From positions 48,305 through 112,304 of the forward strand of contig CADCTD010000165.1 of NCBI GenBank assembly GCA_902805545.1: a stretch of 64,000 nt of DNA, read 5' to 3'. Both the position numbers and the translations under genes were made by a program. Every line of letters begins with the position of its first letter. Position 1 is the first letter of the stretch. Positions 1-8,178 of this stretch are shown here, piece after piece. The stretch is from an uncultured Craurococcus sp. (GTDB lineage Bacteria; Pseudomonadota; Alphaproteobacteria; Acetobacterales; Acetobacteraceae). The notes under the pieces were generated by a model. The model saw only the letters and a list, made by a program, of their open reading frames with translations, was not told the DNA's origin and made no database searches.

Positions 1-165
1 CGGGAAGAAGGTGGTGAGGGCGAGTTCCGGGAAGACGACGAGCTGCGCCCCTTCCCGCGCCGCGTCCTCGAGCAGCGCGACCATGCGGGCGAGGATGGCC
101 TCGCGGCCGTCGGCCCGCTGGTTGGGGCCCATCTGCGCGGCGGCGAGGCGGAGGGTACGGGGCAA
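1..165 (-). CDS. N-carbamoyl-D-amino-acid amidohydrolase, N-terminal part (cut by window edge)
   Basis: The 55 visible codons give an N-terminus reading LRLAAAQMGPNQRADGRE and ending VVFPELALTTFFP. This matches the start of nitrilase-superfamily D-carbamoylases, which hydrolyse N-carbamoyl-D-amino acids to D-amino acids. The Glu of FPELALTTFFP is the family's first catalytic residue; the Lys and Cys would lie beyond the edge. I chose the TTG at 165 because AGGGAG sits about 9 nt upstream and no ATG fits the frame before the conserved start; this start is not certain. It is divergent from the SDR genes that follow. No hydantoinase is visible in the window. Confidence 0.8.
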   Translation of the reverse strand, partial: MPRTLRLAAAQMGPNQRADGREAILARMVALLEDAAREGAQLVVFPELALTTFFP

Positions 166-351
166 GGCAGCGCGCTCCCTGGCGGCGGGTTCCGAGGCCT
201 GCCTTCATGCCGGGGGTCCGCCGCCCGCGCAACCGGCCGCGCGGGGCAAGGAAGCGGATTGCCAGGCCACGCCCTGCCTCTAGCCTGATGGGCCGCTGGA
301 GACCCGCCCCATGCCTGACGCCGCCCCCCTCCCCCGCCGGATCATCGCCCC

Positions 352-1116
352 ATGAGGCCCGACCGCTTCACCGGCCAGGTGGCCCTCGTCACCGGCGCCG
401 CCTCCGGCCTCGGCCGCGCCACCGCCATCGGCCTGGCGCGCGAGGGCGCCCGGCTGATGCTGCTCGACCGCGACGCGGACGGCCTCGCCGAGACCGCGGC
501 GCTGTGCCCCGGCGCCCTGACGCTGGCCGGCGACGCCTCGCAAGCGGCGGATGTCGAGGCGGCCGTCGCCGGGGCCGCGAGCCTCGGCCCGCTCCGCCTG
601 CTGGTGACGGCGGCCGGCCTGCTCGGCCCCGTCCGCCCGGCGACCGAGGTGGAGGAGGCGGAGTGGGACCGGCTCTTCGCCGTCAACGTGAAGGGCACCT
701 GGCTCGCCGCCCGCGCCGCCTTCCCCAGGATGCGGGCGGCCGGCGGCGGGGCCATGGTCGCCTTCGCCTCGGCGGCGGGGCTGGTCGGTTCGCCCACCAT
801 GCCGGCCTATTCGGCGAGCAAGGGCGCGGTGGTGCTGCTGACGCGGAGCCTCGCCGTGGCCCATGCCGCCGAGGGCATCCGCGTCAACTGCGTCTGCCCC
901 GGCTCGATCGAGACGCCGATGCTGGAGGAGACCTTCGCCAGCGCCGGCGACCCGGCGGCCCGCGCCGCGCGCGAGGCCCTGTTCCGCGCCCGCCACCCCA
1001 TCGGCCGCTTCGGCCGGGCGGAGGAGGTGGCGGATGCCGTGCTCTTCCTGCTGAGCGCCGAGGCCGGCTTCGTCACCGGCGTCGCGCTCCCCGTCGATGG
1101 AGGCCGGCTTGCCTGA
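352..1116 (+). CDS. SDR-family oxidoreductase (short-chain dehydrogenase)
   Basis: A classical short-chain dehydrogenase/reductase of 254 aa, the usual length. It has the nucleotide-binding TGAASGLG at residues 14-21, Ser140, and the catalytic YSASK with Tyr153 and Lys157. The usual NNAG motif is replaced by TAAG. It should be an NAD(P)-dependent alcohol/ketone oxidoreductase in the cytoplasm; the substrate cannot be told from sequence. The next SDR starts 20 nt before this gene's stop, so the two are probably translated together. The Shine-Dalgarno sequence before ATG 352 is weak. Confidence 0.9.
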   Translation: MRPDRFTGQVALVTGAASGLGRATAIGLAREGARLMLLDRDADGLAETAALCPGALTLAGDASQAADVEAAVAGAASLGPLRLLVTAAGLLGPVRPATEVEEAEWDRLFAVNVKGTWLAARAAFPRMRAAGGGAMVAFASAAGLVGSPTMPAYSASKGAVVLLTRSLAVAHAAEGIRVNCVCPGSIETPMLEETFASAGDPAARAAREALFRARHPIGRFGRAEEVADAVLFLLSAEAGFVTGVALPVDGGRLA

Positions 1117-1885
1117 CCCTGTTTCCCATGGGGGACGCTTCGCCGGCCGCACGGCCATCGTCACCGGCGCGGCGCGCGGCATCGGCGCCGCCACCGCCGC
1201 AAGGCTGGCCGAGGAGGGCGCGCAGGTCCTGCTCGCCGACCAGGCGCCGGAGGTGATGGCGCAGGCCGAGGCGCTGGGCGGCGTCGGCCTCCGCATCGAC
1301 CTCGCCGCGCGCGGGGCGGGCGAGGCGGTGGTCGATACCGCGCTCGATGCCTTCGGCCGGCTCGACATCCTGGTCAACAATGCCGGCATCGGCGGCTCGA
1401 AGCCGCTCGTCGAGTCGGATGACGCGCTGATCGACCGTTTCCTCGACATCAATCTCGGCGCGGTGCTGCGGCTGACCCGGGCCGCCATCCCCCACCTGGC
1501 GCGGCCGGGCGGGAGGATCGTCTCCGTCGCCTCGACCTTCGGCATCGCCGGCCATCCCGGCACCACCGCCTATGCCGTCGCCAAGGCCGGCATCGCGCAG
1601 ATGACGCGGCAGCTGGCCGGCGAGCTCGGGCCGGAGGGCATCCTCGTCAATGCCGTCGCCCCCGGCGTGATCGAGACGGCGATGACCGAGGGGCATCTCG
1701 GCAGCGCCTACTACCGCCGCGCGGTGCTGGAGCCGACGCCGCTGCGCCGCGCCGGAACGCCCGGCGAAGTGGCCGCCGTCATCGCCTTCCTCGCCTCCGC
1801 CGACGCGGCCTATGTCTCGGGCCAGGTGATCGCCGTCGATGGCGGATGGCTTGCAGCCCGGCATCCGCCGCGCGAGGCTGGCTGA
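1097..1885 (+). CDS. SDR-family oxidoreductase (second of a pair)
   Basis: 262 aa classical SDR with TGAARGIG at residues 23-30, NNAG at 94-97, Ser146 and catalytic Tyr159/Lys163 (YAVAK). It overlaps the preceding SDR by 20 nt and ends 20 nt before the deacetylase start, which suggests one operon of SDR, SDR, deacetylase and binding protein. The ATG at 1097 gives a longer leader than most SDRs; a TTG at 1109 in the same frame is an alternative. The substrate is unknown; the context with a peptide-type binding protein suggests catabolism of an imported compound. Confidence 0.88.
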   Translation: MEAGLPDPVSHGGRFAGRTAIVTGAARGIGAATAARLAEEGAQVLLADQAPEVMAQAEALGGVGLRIDLAARGAGEAVVDTALDAFGRLDILVNNAGIGGSKPLVESDDALIDRFLDINLGAVLRLTRAAIPHLARPGGRIVSVASTFGIAGHPGTTAYAVAKAGIAQMTRQLAGELGPEGILVNAVAPGVIETAMTEGHLGSAYYRRAVLEPTPLRRAGTPGEVAAVIAFLASADAAYVSGQVIAVDGGWLAARHPPREAG

Positions 1886-1905
1886 AACCACCGAGGGGGC
1901 GATCC

Positions 1906-2736
1906 ATGATCGACATGCGGGTGAACTGGCCGGGCGGCGCCAAGGTCGCGGTGATGCTGACCTTCGACTTCGATGCGGAAACGCTCTGGCTCTCGCGCGA
2001 CCCGGAGAATGCCCGCCGCCCCGGCATCCTCAGCCAGGGGGCCTATGGCGCCAAGGTCGGCGTGCCGATGATCCTCGAGGTGCTGCGGCAGGAGGGCGTG
2101 AAGGCGACCTTCTTCGTCGTCGGCTGGACTGCGGAGAAGCACACCGCGCGCGCCGAGATGATCCTGCGCGAGGGGCATGAGATCGCCCATCACAGCTATT
2201 CCCATAGCTGGATCGACCCGGCCTTCCCCGACAAGGAGGTCGAGGAGATGGAGCGCGGCCTCGAGGCGCTGAAGCGCTGCCTCGGCGTCGTGCCGCGCGG
2301 CTACCGCTCGCCGGCGGGCGAGACCAGCGACAACCTCATCCGTCTGCTGAAGAAGCACGACTTCCTCTACGACAGCTCCCTGCTCGACCACATCAACCCC
2401 TACCGGCACGTCATGCCCGACGGCAGCCCGGGCCCGATCGAGCTGCCCTGGCACTGGAGCCTGGACGACGCGCCGCATGCGCTGTTCTCGATCAAGTCGC
2501 CGCGGCCGATCTTCCCCAACAGCCATATCCGCGAGATCTTCCAGGAGGAGTTCCGCGAGATCTACCGCTGGGGCGGGCTCTACAACCTGGTGATGCACCC
2601 GCAGGTGAGCGGCCGCCCGAGCCGCGTCGCGCTGCTGCGCGAGATGATCCAGTGGATCAAGACCTTCCCCGATGTGTGGTTCGCCACCGGCACCGAGGTC
2701 GCCGAGGCCTGGTCCGCGGCGCATGAAGCGGAGTGA
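1906..2736 (+). CDS. Polysaccharide deacetylase-family hydrolase (PgdA/PuuE-like)
   Basis: 276 aa NodB-homology deacetylase. TFDFDAE at residues 19-25 carries the general base/metal Asp pair, HSYSH at 96-100 is the HSxxH metal site, and YRSPAGE further on is motif 3. The family includes cytoplasmic peptidoglycan deacetylases and metal-independent allantoinases; there is no signal peptide, so the substrate may be a small N-acyl or amide compound rather than a wall polymer. I start at ATG 1906 because GAGGGGG lies about 6 nt upstream. An in-frame ATG at 1846 inside the SDR gene is less likely. Confidence 0.85.
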   Translation: MIDMRVNWPGGAKVAVMLTFDFDAETLWLSRDPENARRPGILSQGAYGAKVGVPMILEVLRQEGVKATFFVVGWTAEKHTARAEMILREGHEIAHHSYSHSWIDPAFPDKEVEEMERGLEALKRCLGVVPRGYRSPAGETSDNLIRLLKKHDFLYDSSLLDHINPYRHVMPDGSPGPIELPWHWSLDDAPHALFSIKSPRPIFPNSHIREIFQEEFREIYRWGGLYNLVMHPQVSGRPSRVALLREMIQWIKTFPDVWFATGTEVAEAWSAAHEAE

Positions 2737-2740
2737 GAGC

Positions 2741-4327
2741 ATGATCGTCCGCCGCCTGCTCCTCGGCCTGGTTGCCGCCGGCAGCCTCGCCCTCGCCGCC
2801 GCCGCCCAGCCGCGCGAGCGGCCGCTGCGCCTCGTCGTCAATGTCGGGCTGCAGAATCTCGACCCGATCGCCAGCCCCTCCTTCGTCACCCGCAACTTCG
2901 CCTACATGGTCTACGACACGCTCGTCGCCATGGACGGCAAGGGCGAGTTCCGGCCGCAGATGCTGGAAGGCTGGCAGGTCAGCGAGGACCGGCTGGCCTG
3001 GACCTTCACCCTGCGCCCCGGCCTCGAATTCAGCGACGGCATGCCGGTCACGGCGGATGACGTCGTCGCCTCGCTCAAGCGGTGGGGCGCGCGCGATGCC
3101 ATCGGGCGGCGGCTGATCGCGGCGACGAAGGAGTTCCGCGTCGAGGCGCCGAACCGCTTCGTGCTGCAGCTGGGGCAGCCCTTCGGCGGCGTGCTCGATG
3201 CGCTCGGCAAGCCGAGCGTGCACGTGCCCTTCATCATGCCCGCCCGCCTCGCCTCGGCGACGCCGCCGACCCAGGCGGTGCCGGAGGTGGTCGGCAGCGG
3301 CCCCTACCTCTTCATTAAGGAGGAATGGGTGCCCGGCGAGCGCACCTTCTTCCGCCGCAACCCGCGCTACGTCCCGCGCGCCGAGCCGGCCGATGGCCTC
3401 GCCGGCGGCAAGCTGGCGAAGATGGAGCGCGTCGAATTCATCACCCTGCCCGACATCGCGCTGCGGGCCGCGGCCATCACCCGCGGCGAGGTGGACTACC
3501 TCGAATATGCGCCGATCGACTACCTGGCGAGGCTCCGCCGCGACCGGAACCTCGTCATCGCCAGCCCGGGCGGCATCGCGCATATCGTCGGCGGCGTCAG
3601 CATCAACCACCATGTCCCGCCCTTCGACCGGCTGCCGATGCGCCGCGCGCTGCAGGCGGCGCTCGATAGGGCGGAAATCCTGGCCGGCCATGGCCTGCCG
3701 GAGGGGATGGCGGATCCGGACTGCCTCTCGATGTATCTCTGCGGCACGCGCTACAGCACCGATGCGGGGGGCGAGGCCATCCGCCAGCCGAGCCTCGAGC
3801 GCGCCCGCGCCCTGCTGCGCGAGGCGGGCTACGACAACGAGCGCATCGTCTTCCTGCAGCCGGCCGACAGCGCGCTGATCAACCCGATGGCGCTCGTCGT
3901 CGTCGACCGCCTGAAGCGCGCCGGCTTCAACCTCGATGTGCAGGCCTCCGACTGGTCCTCGCTGGCGCAGCGCTGGGTCGGGCGGCAGCCGGTGGCGGAG
4001 GGCGGGTGGAACCTCATCTCCGTCATCTATACCGGCTTCGACATGGCGGACCCGCTCTCCAATGTCGGCATCGGCTACAACTGCACCAACACCCAGCCCT
4101 GGGGCTATTGCGTGCCGGAGATGACGCCGGTGCTGGAGCGCTTCGCCGCCGAGAGCGACCCGGCCAGGCGCCGCGCGCTGGCGGCGGAGCTGCAGCGCCT
4201 TGCCATCGAGAACGTCACCTTCCCGCTCGACGGGCAGTTCCAGGCGCCGGCGGTCTGGCGGGCGGAGCTGCGCGGGGTGATCGATTTCGGCTTCCCCGTG
4301 CTCTGGAACATCGAACGCGCCCGCTGA
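2741..4327 (+). CDS. ABC transporter substrate-binding protein, family 5 (peptide/nickel type)
   Basis: 528 aa extracytoplasmic solute-binding protein of the DppA/OppA class. A signal peptide is clear: Arg-rich start, hydrophobic LLLGLVAAGSLALAAAA, then AQPRE. Downstream are the family signatures EGWQVSEDRLAWTFTLRPG and FSDGMPVTADDV. Start 2741 lies just after the deacetylase stop; ATG 2723 in the same frame overlaps that gene and would only lengthen the n-region. No permease or ATPase for this protein lies in the window, so it either borrows a transporter or the rest of the system is elsewhere. It probably closes the operon that starts at 352. Confidence 0.88.
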   Translation: MIVRRLLLGLVAAGSLALAAAAQPRERPLRLVVNVGLQNLDPIASPSFVTRNFAYMVYDTLVAMDGKGEFRPQMLEGWQVSEDRLAWTFTLRPGLEFSDGMPVTADDVVASLKRWGARDAIGRRLIAATKEFRVEAPNRFVLQLGQPFGGVLDALGKPSVHVPFIMPARLASATPPTQAVPEVVGSGPYLFIKEEWVPGERTFFRRNPRYVPRAEPADGLAGGKLAKMERVEFITLPDIALRAAAITRGEVDYLEYAPIDYLARLRRDRNLVIASPGGIAHIVGGVSINHHVPPFDRLPMRRALQAALDRAEILAGHGLPEGMADPDCLSMYLCGTRYSTDAGGEAIRQPSLERARALLREAGYDNERIVFLQPADSALINPMALVVVDRLKRAGFNLDVQASDWSSLAQRWVGRQPVAEGGWNLISVIYTGFDMADPLSNVGIGYNCTNTQPWGYCVPEMTPVLERFAAESDPARRRALAAELQRLAIENVTFPLDGQFQAPAVWRAELRGVIDFGFPVLWNIERAR

Positions 4328-4358
4328 GGGTGGGCAGGCCGGGCCGGGGCGACTACAT

Positions 4359-4380
4359 CGGGGGCATGGAGATGCCCCCG
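4359..4380 (+). promoter_or_regulatory. Perfect hairpin over the pdxA start codon
   Basis: CGGGGGCAT (4359-4367) and ATGCCCCCG (4372-4380) form a perfect 9-bp inverted repeat with a GGAG tetraloop. Both candidate pdxA starts, ATG 4366 and ATG 4372, fall inside the stem. If formed in mRNA this would limit ribosome entry. This is seen directly; a regulatory role is inference. Confidence 0.5.
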
Positions 4381-5361
4381 AACCTCGCCCCCCTGGCCCT
4401 GACGATGGGCGAGCCCGCCGGCATCGGCGGCGAGATCGCGGCCGCCGCCTGGGCTGCGCTGCGCGCCACCGGCCCGGCCTTTTTCCTCATCGACGACGCG
4501 ACCCGGCTCTCCGGCGTTCCGCTGCGCCGCATCGAGGCGCCGGAGGAGGCCGCCGCGGTCTTCCCGGAAGCGCTGCCGGTGCTGCACCGGCCCCTGCCCC
4601 GCCCCGCAGTCCCGGGCCGGCTGGACACGGCCAATGCGCCGGCCGTCATCGCCGCCATCGACGAGGCGGTGGCGCTGGCCAAGGCCGGGCGGGCGGCGGG
4701 CGTCGTCACCAACCCGATCCAGAAATCGGTGCTCTACGCCGCCGGCTTCGCCCATCCGGGCCATACCGAGTACCTGGCCGAGATCGCCGGGACCGGGCGC
4801 CCGCCGGTGATGCTGCTCGCCTGCCCGGAGTTGCGCGTGGTGCCGGTGACGATCCATGAGCCGCTGCGCCAGGCCATCGCGCGCCTCACGCCGGCGCTGA
4901 TCGCCGAGGTGGCGCGGCTGACGGCAGCCGGGCTGCGGCAGGATTTCGGCATCGCGGCGCCGCGGCTGGCCATTGCCGGCCTCAACCCGCATGCGGGGGA
5001 GGACGGCACGATCGGCACGGAGGACCGTGACATCGTGGCGCCGGCCGTTGCCATGCTGCGGGCCGAGGGGATCGATGCCCGCGGGCCCATCCCGCCGGAC
5101 ACCATGTTCACCGCCAAGGCGCGGCCGGGCTACGATGTGGCGCTCGGCCTCTATCACGACCAGGCGCTGATCCCGATCAAGGCCCTCGACATGGCGGGCG
5201 GGGTGAATGTCACCCTCGGCCTCTCCATCGTCCGCACCAGCCCGGACCATGGCACGGCGCTCGACATCGCCGGGCAGGGCATGGCCGATCCGGGCAGCCT
5301 GATCGCCGCCCTCCGCCTCGCGGCCGAGATCGCCGCCCACCGCAGGAAGTCGACCCGATGA
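4366..5361 (+). CDS. pdxA: 4-hydroxythreonine-4-phosphate dehydrogenase
   Basis: 331 aa, the expected size for PdxA, which oxidises 4-phosphohydroxy-L-threonine for pyridoxal 5'-phosphate synthesis. GEPAGIG at 15-21, HPGHTEYLAE, NPHAGEDG and GLYHDQALIPIKA carry the family's metal-binding His residues and substrate contacts. The stop overlaps the pdxJ start as ATGA, so the two consecutive enzymes of ring formation are translationally coupled. This partner argues for true PdxA rather than a catabolic PdxA2 paralogue. The start at 4366 lies in a perfect hairpin; ATG 4372 is the alternative. Confidence 0.93.
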   Translation: MEMPPNLAPLALTMGEPAGIGGEIAAAAWAALRATGPAFFLIDDATRLSGVPLRRIEAPEEAAAVFPEALPVLHRPLPRPAVPGRLDTANAPAVIAAIDEAVALAKAGRAAGVVTNPIQKSVLYAAGFAHPGHTEYLAEIAGTGRPPVMLLACPELRVVPVTIHEPLRQAIARLTPALIAEVARLTAAGLRQDFGIAAPRLAIAGLNPHAGEDGTIGTEDRDIVAPAVAMLRAEGIDARGPIPPDTMFTAKARPGYDVALGLYHDQALIPIKALDMAGGVNVTLGLSIVRTSPDHGTALDIAGQGMADPGSLIAALRLAAEIAAHRRKSTR

Positions 5362-6092
5362 CGCCGATGCGCCTCTCCGTGAACATCGACCATGTGGCGA
5401 CGCTCAGGAATGCCCGCGGCGGCGCCTTCCCCTGCCCGGTGGAGGCGGCGCGCATCGCCATGGCGGCCGGCGCCGACGGCATCACCATGCATCTGCGCGA
5501 GGACCGGCGGCATGTGCGCGACCGGGACCTGGAGCGCGTCGCGGCCGAGGTGGCGGCGCGGCTGAACTTCGAGATGGCGGCGACGGAGGAGATGGTCGGC
5601 ATCGCGCTCCGCCTCCGCCCGCCCGCCTGCTGCATCGTGCCGGAGAAGCGGCAGGAGCTGACGACCGAGGGCGGGCTCGACGTCATCGCCGCCGGCGCGC
5701 CCTTGCAGGATGCAATTGCGCGGATGGCGGGTGCGGGGATCGAGGTCTCGGTCTTCGTCGAGGCGGATGCGCGGCAGATCGAGGCGGCGGCCCGGATGGG
5801 GGCGCAGGCCGTCGAGCTGCATACCGGCGCCTATGCCGATGCGCCGGCGGCCGAGCGGGAATTGCATCTTGCAAGGCTGCGCCAGGGCGCCGCGGCGGCG
5901 GCTGCGGCCGGGCTCCTCTGCCATGCCGGGCACGGCCTCTCCTACGAGACGCTGCCGGCGGTCGCCGCCATGCCGGAGGTGGTGGAGGTCAGCATCGGGC
6001 ATTTCCTCATCAGCCAGAGCGTCTTCGAGGGGATGCCCGCGGTCATCCGGCGCATGAAGGCGCAGATCGCCGAGGCGCGCGGCGGGGCGTAA
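5358..6092 (+). CDS. pdxJ: Pyridoxine 5'-phosphate synthase
   Basis: 244 aa TIM-barrel enzyme that condenses 1-deoxy-D-xylulose 5-phosphate with 3-amino-2-oxopropyl phosphate, made by PdxA, to give pyridoxine 5'-phosphate. The N-terminal SVNIDHVATLRNARGG, the LNFEMAATEEM segment with the catalytic Glu, and VELHTGAYA are diagnostic. It begins 4 nt inside pdxA. Many proteobacteria keep pdxJ with recO or acpS instead, so the pdxA-pdxJ pairing makes a compact B6 operon here. Confidence 0.95.
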   Translation: MTPMRLSVNIDHVATLRNARGGAFPCPVEAARIAMAAGADGITMHLREDRRHVRDRDLERVAAEVAARLNFEMAATEEMVGIALRLRPPACCIVPEKRQELTTEGGLDVIAAGAPLQDAIARMAGAGIEVSVFVEADARQIEAAARMGAQAVELHTGAYADAPAAERELHLARLRQGAAAAAAAGLLCHAGHGLSYETLPAVAAMPEVVEVSIGHFLISQSVFEGMPAVIRRMKAQIAEARGGA

Positions 6093-6159
6093 TTGCAATT
6101 TGCATGGCATGGCGGCTGCTGATGGGAGGAACAGATTCACCCTAGGACGGAGCAAGCCC

Positions 6160-6312
6160 ATGTCCCACGCCACCCCGATCATCGTCCGTCCCGTCCGCCA
6201 GCCAGCCCGGCGCCAGGATGAGCGCATGGGCGTCGGCGCCTATCTGCTGCAGGCCACCACCTTCATCGGCTTCCTGCTCTTCCTCTTCGTGCTGGCCGGC
6301 TTCCGGGGCTAG
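6160..6312 (+). CDS. Small single-pass membrane protein, function unknown
   Basis: 50 aa. After a basic, Pro/Arg-rich N-terminal half comes one hydrophobic segment, YLLQATTFIGFLLFLFVLAG, then FRG. The start has a plausible GGAGC about 6 nt upstream. The stop overlaps the globin gene stop on the other strand by 4 nt. I do not recognise a family. The positively charged N-terminus predicts an N-in, C-out orientation. Confidence 0.6.
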   Translation: MSHATPIIVRPVRQPARRQDERMGVGAYLLQATTFIGFLLFLFVLAGFRG

Positions 6313-6722
6313 GCGGCCTTCGCCGCCTCGACCATCACGCCGGCGAGGAGGGTGTAGGCGGCCGTCCAGGCCTCCTCCACCTCCGGCGTGAAACCCTCGC
6401 CGAGGCCCTGGCGCAGGGTCCAGAGCAGCGCAGCGCCGACCGTCGCGTATTGCGCCTCAGAGACGCCGTAGCCGACATGGCGACGGGCGAGCGCCTGGGC
6501 GGCGGGGACGATCTCCTCTGGCCGCTTCAGGCCGGCGACCACCATGCCGAGCGTCGCCATCAGCTTCGCGCCCTGCTCCTTCATGTCGCGGCCGAGGAAG
6601 AGCGGGGGCGTGGTCGGGTCCGTCTCGAAGAGGCGGGCGTAGAAGAGCTCGGCCGCCTTCTCCCTGATCGACGCCACCTGGCGGAAGCTGTCCTGGACGA
6701 GGCTGGCCTGTTCCGGAGTCAT
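6309..6722 (-). CDS. Single-domain globin (Vitreoscilla haemoglobin-like)
   Basis: 137 aa haem protein matching the globin domain of flavohaemoglobins without the reductase domains. Tyr28 fits the B10 ligand-stabilising Tyr, Gln50 the distal E7 residue, and His82 in ARRHVGYGV the proximal F8 His. Such proteins bind O2 or dioxygenate NO when given a reductase. GAAGAGAG lies upstream of ATG 6722. No NO-sensing regulator or reductase is adjacent. It lies 176 nt downstream of the Hsp70-like gene on the same strand. Confidence 0.85.
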   Translation of the reverse strand: MTPEQASLVQDSFRQVASIREKAAELFYARLFETDPTTPPLFLGRDMKEQGAKLMATLGMVVAGLKRPEEIVPAAQALARRHVGYGVSEAQYATVGAALLWTLRQGLGEGFTPEVEEAWTAAYTLLAGVMVEAAKAA

Positions 6723-6898
6723 CGTTACGCTCTCTTCGTGATGTGGTATCTCAACCGGAAGCCCGGTGGCTGCGCAATGCGGGCCTCGATGCTTGAGGGC
6801 ATGAGGGCTCGCCCGGCCGGGCGGTTGCCGGTGCCGGTCCGGGGGCCGACACGGGAAGGCCGTTACGGACAAGGGGTTGGGATCTTCCTCTTCGGACG

Positions 6899-8146
6899 TC
6901 ACGCAGAGGCCCGGGCCCGTGCCTGGCCGATGAGTGCCAGCCCCTCCGCCACGGAGACGAATTCGCCACCACCCGCCAGCCGCTCGGCCCCGAAGCGCGT
7001 CTCGAAGAGGCGGCGGACGGCGGGGACGAGGGAGGTGCCGCCGGTGAGGAAGACGCGGTCGATGGCTTCGTGCGGCAGCCGGGCCTCGGCCAGCGCGCTG
7101 TCGATGGCGGCGCCGAGCCGGGCGAGGTCGGGGGCGATCCAGCCCTCGAAATCGGTGCGGGCGATGCCGGCCTCCACGGCGAAATCCTCGTGGCGGAAGG
7201 AGAGCGTCGCCTCCGGGGCGCAAGAGAGCGCGGCCTTCACGCCGGAGACGGCGCGGTAGAGGGCGTAGCCGGCCTCCTCCTCGATCAGCGCGATCAGCTG
7301 GTGCAGCCGTTCCGGATGGTCGGCCGTGCGGGCGACCTCGGCGATGTCGCGCAACACGCGTGGGGCGCGCATCAGCGAGAGGCGGTGCCAGCGGGCGAAG
7401 CCGGTGTACCAGGCGGCGGGGATGGGCATCGGCTTGCCCATCACCCGGTAGCTGTCGTTGCGGCCGAGCAGGGGCGAGACGACATGGTCGATGATGCGGA
7501 AGTCGAAGCTGTCGCCGGCGATGCCGATGCCGGCATGGCCGAGCGCGGTGACGCCGCCCGGCTCGTAGCGCAGCACGGAGAAGTCGCTGGTGCCGCCGCC
7601 GAAATCGCCGACCAGCACCGTCGCCGCGCCGCCGAGCATGCGGGCGAACCGATAGCCCGCGGCCTCCGGTTCGAGGGCAAGGTCGGTCTGCGGCCAGCCG
7701 GCCTCGGCGAAGGCGGTTCGCAGCCGCGCCTCGGCCAGCGCGTCGTCCGGCATGTCGCCGGCGAAGCGGACGGGGCGGCCGGCGACGAGCCGTGCGCCGG
7801 GCTCGGCCGGCAGCAGCGCGCGGAGGAAGAGGGCGATCAGCGCCTCGAGCGTGAAGCCGCGGCCGAAGATGCGCGTCTCGGTGAAGCTGCGCTGCGCCAG
7901 GTAGGACTTCATCGACATGATGAGGCGGCTGGCGAGCGGATCCTCGAGATAGGCCTCGATGGCGGCAGGGCCCGCGGCATGACGCGGGGCGCCGCCCGGC
8001 CCGGCGCCGAAGCAGAGCACGGTGCGGAAGACGTCGAGCATCTCCCCGCCGACGGGGATGCGGAGGGTCTCGACGCGGCCATCCGGCAGGAGGCGCGCGG
8101 CGACGCTGTTGGTGGTGCCGAAATCGATGCCGATGATGGGTTGCAT
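6899..8146 (-). CDS. Hsp70-family ATPase-domain protein (YegD-like)
   Basis: 415 aa. IGIDFGTTNS at the N-terminus is the actin/Hsp70 phosphate-1 loop, VGDFGGGTSDFS the phosphate-2 loop, and LTGGTSLVPAV the adenosine loop. The protein ends shortly after the nucleotide-binding domain, so the beta-sandwich substrate domain and lid of DnaK are missing, as in E. coli YegD. It is cytoplasmic; the client is unknown. The start codon is preceded by a perfect 10-bp hairpin that contains the only G-rich ribosome-binding candidate. Confidence 0.87.
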   Translation of the reverse strand: MQPIIGIDFGTTNSVAARLLPDGRVETLRIPVGGEMLDVFRTVLCFGAGPGGAPRHAAGPAAIEAYLEDPLASRLIMSMKSYLAQRSFTETRIFGRGFTLEALIALFLRALLPAEPGARLVAGRPVRFAGDMPDDALAEARLRTAFAEAGWPQTDLALEPEAAGYRFARMLGGAATVLVGDFGGGTSDFSVLRYEPGGVTALGHAGIGIAGDSFDFRIIDHVVSPLLGRNDSYRVMGKPMPIPAAWYTGFARWHRLSLMRAPRVLRDIAEVARTADHPERLHQLIALIEEEAGYALYRAVSGVKAALSCAPEATLSFRHEDFAVEAGIARTDFEGWIAPDLARLGAAIDSALAEARLPHEAIDRVFLTGGTSLVPAVRRLFETRFGAERLAGGGEFVSVAEGLALIGQARARASA

Positions 8147-8149
8147 GGC

Positions 8150-8178
8150 AGGCGCCCCCGAAGCGCAAGGGGGCGCCT
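8150..8178 (-). promoter_or_regulatory. Perfect hairpin holding the ribosome-binding region of the Hsp70-like gene
   Basis: AGGCGCCCCC (8150-8159) and GGGGGCGCCT (8169-8178) form a 10-bp perfect inverted repeat with a 9-nt loop. It ends 3 nt before the start codon at 8146. On the coding strand the run of five G that could act as Shine-Dalgarno lies in the 3' arm, so it would be masked when folded. A regulatory role is inferred. Confidence 0.5.

Noticed and set aside
1..2736. Hydantoin-utilisation operon
   Set aside because: Only the N-carbamoylase end is seen; no hydantoinase or racemase follows, and the SDR/deacetylase genes are on the other strand.
5703..5886. Near-perfect inverted copies of AATTGCATCCTGCAA inside pdxJ
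   Set aside because: The arms are 150 nt apart within conserved coding sequence, and each fits its codons (LQDAIA, ELHLAR); probably chance.
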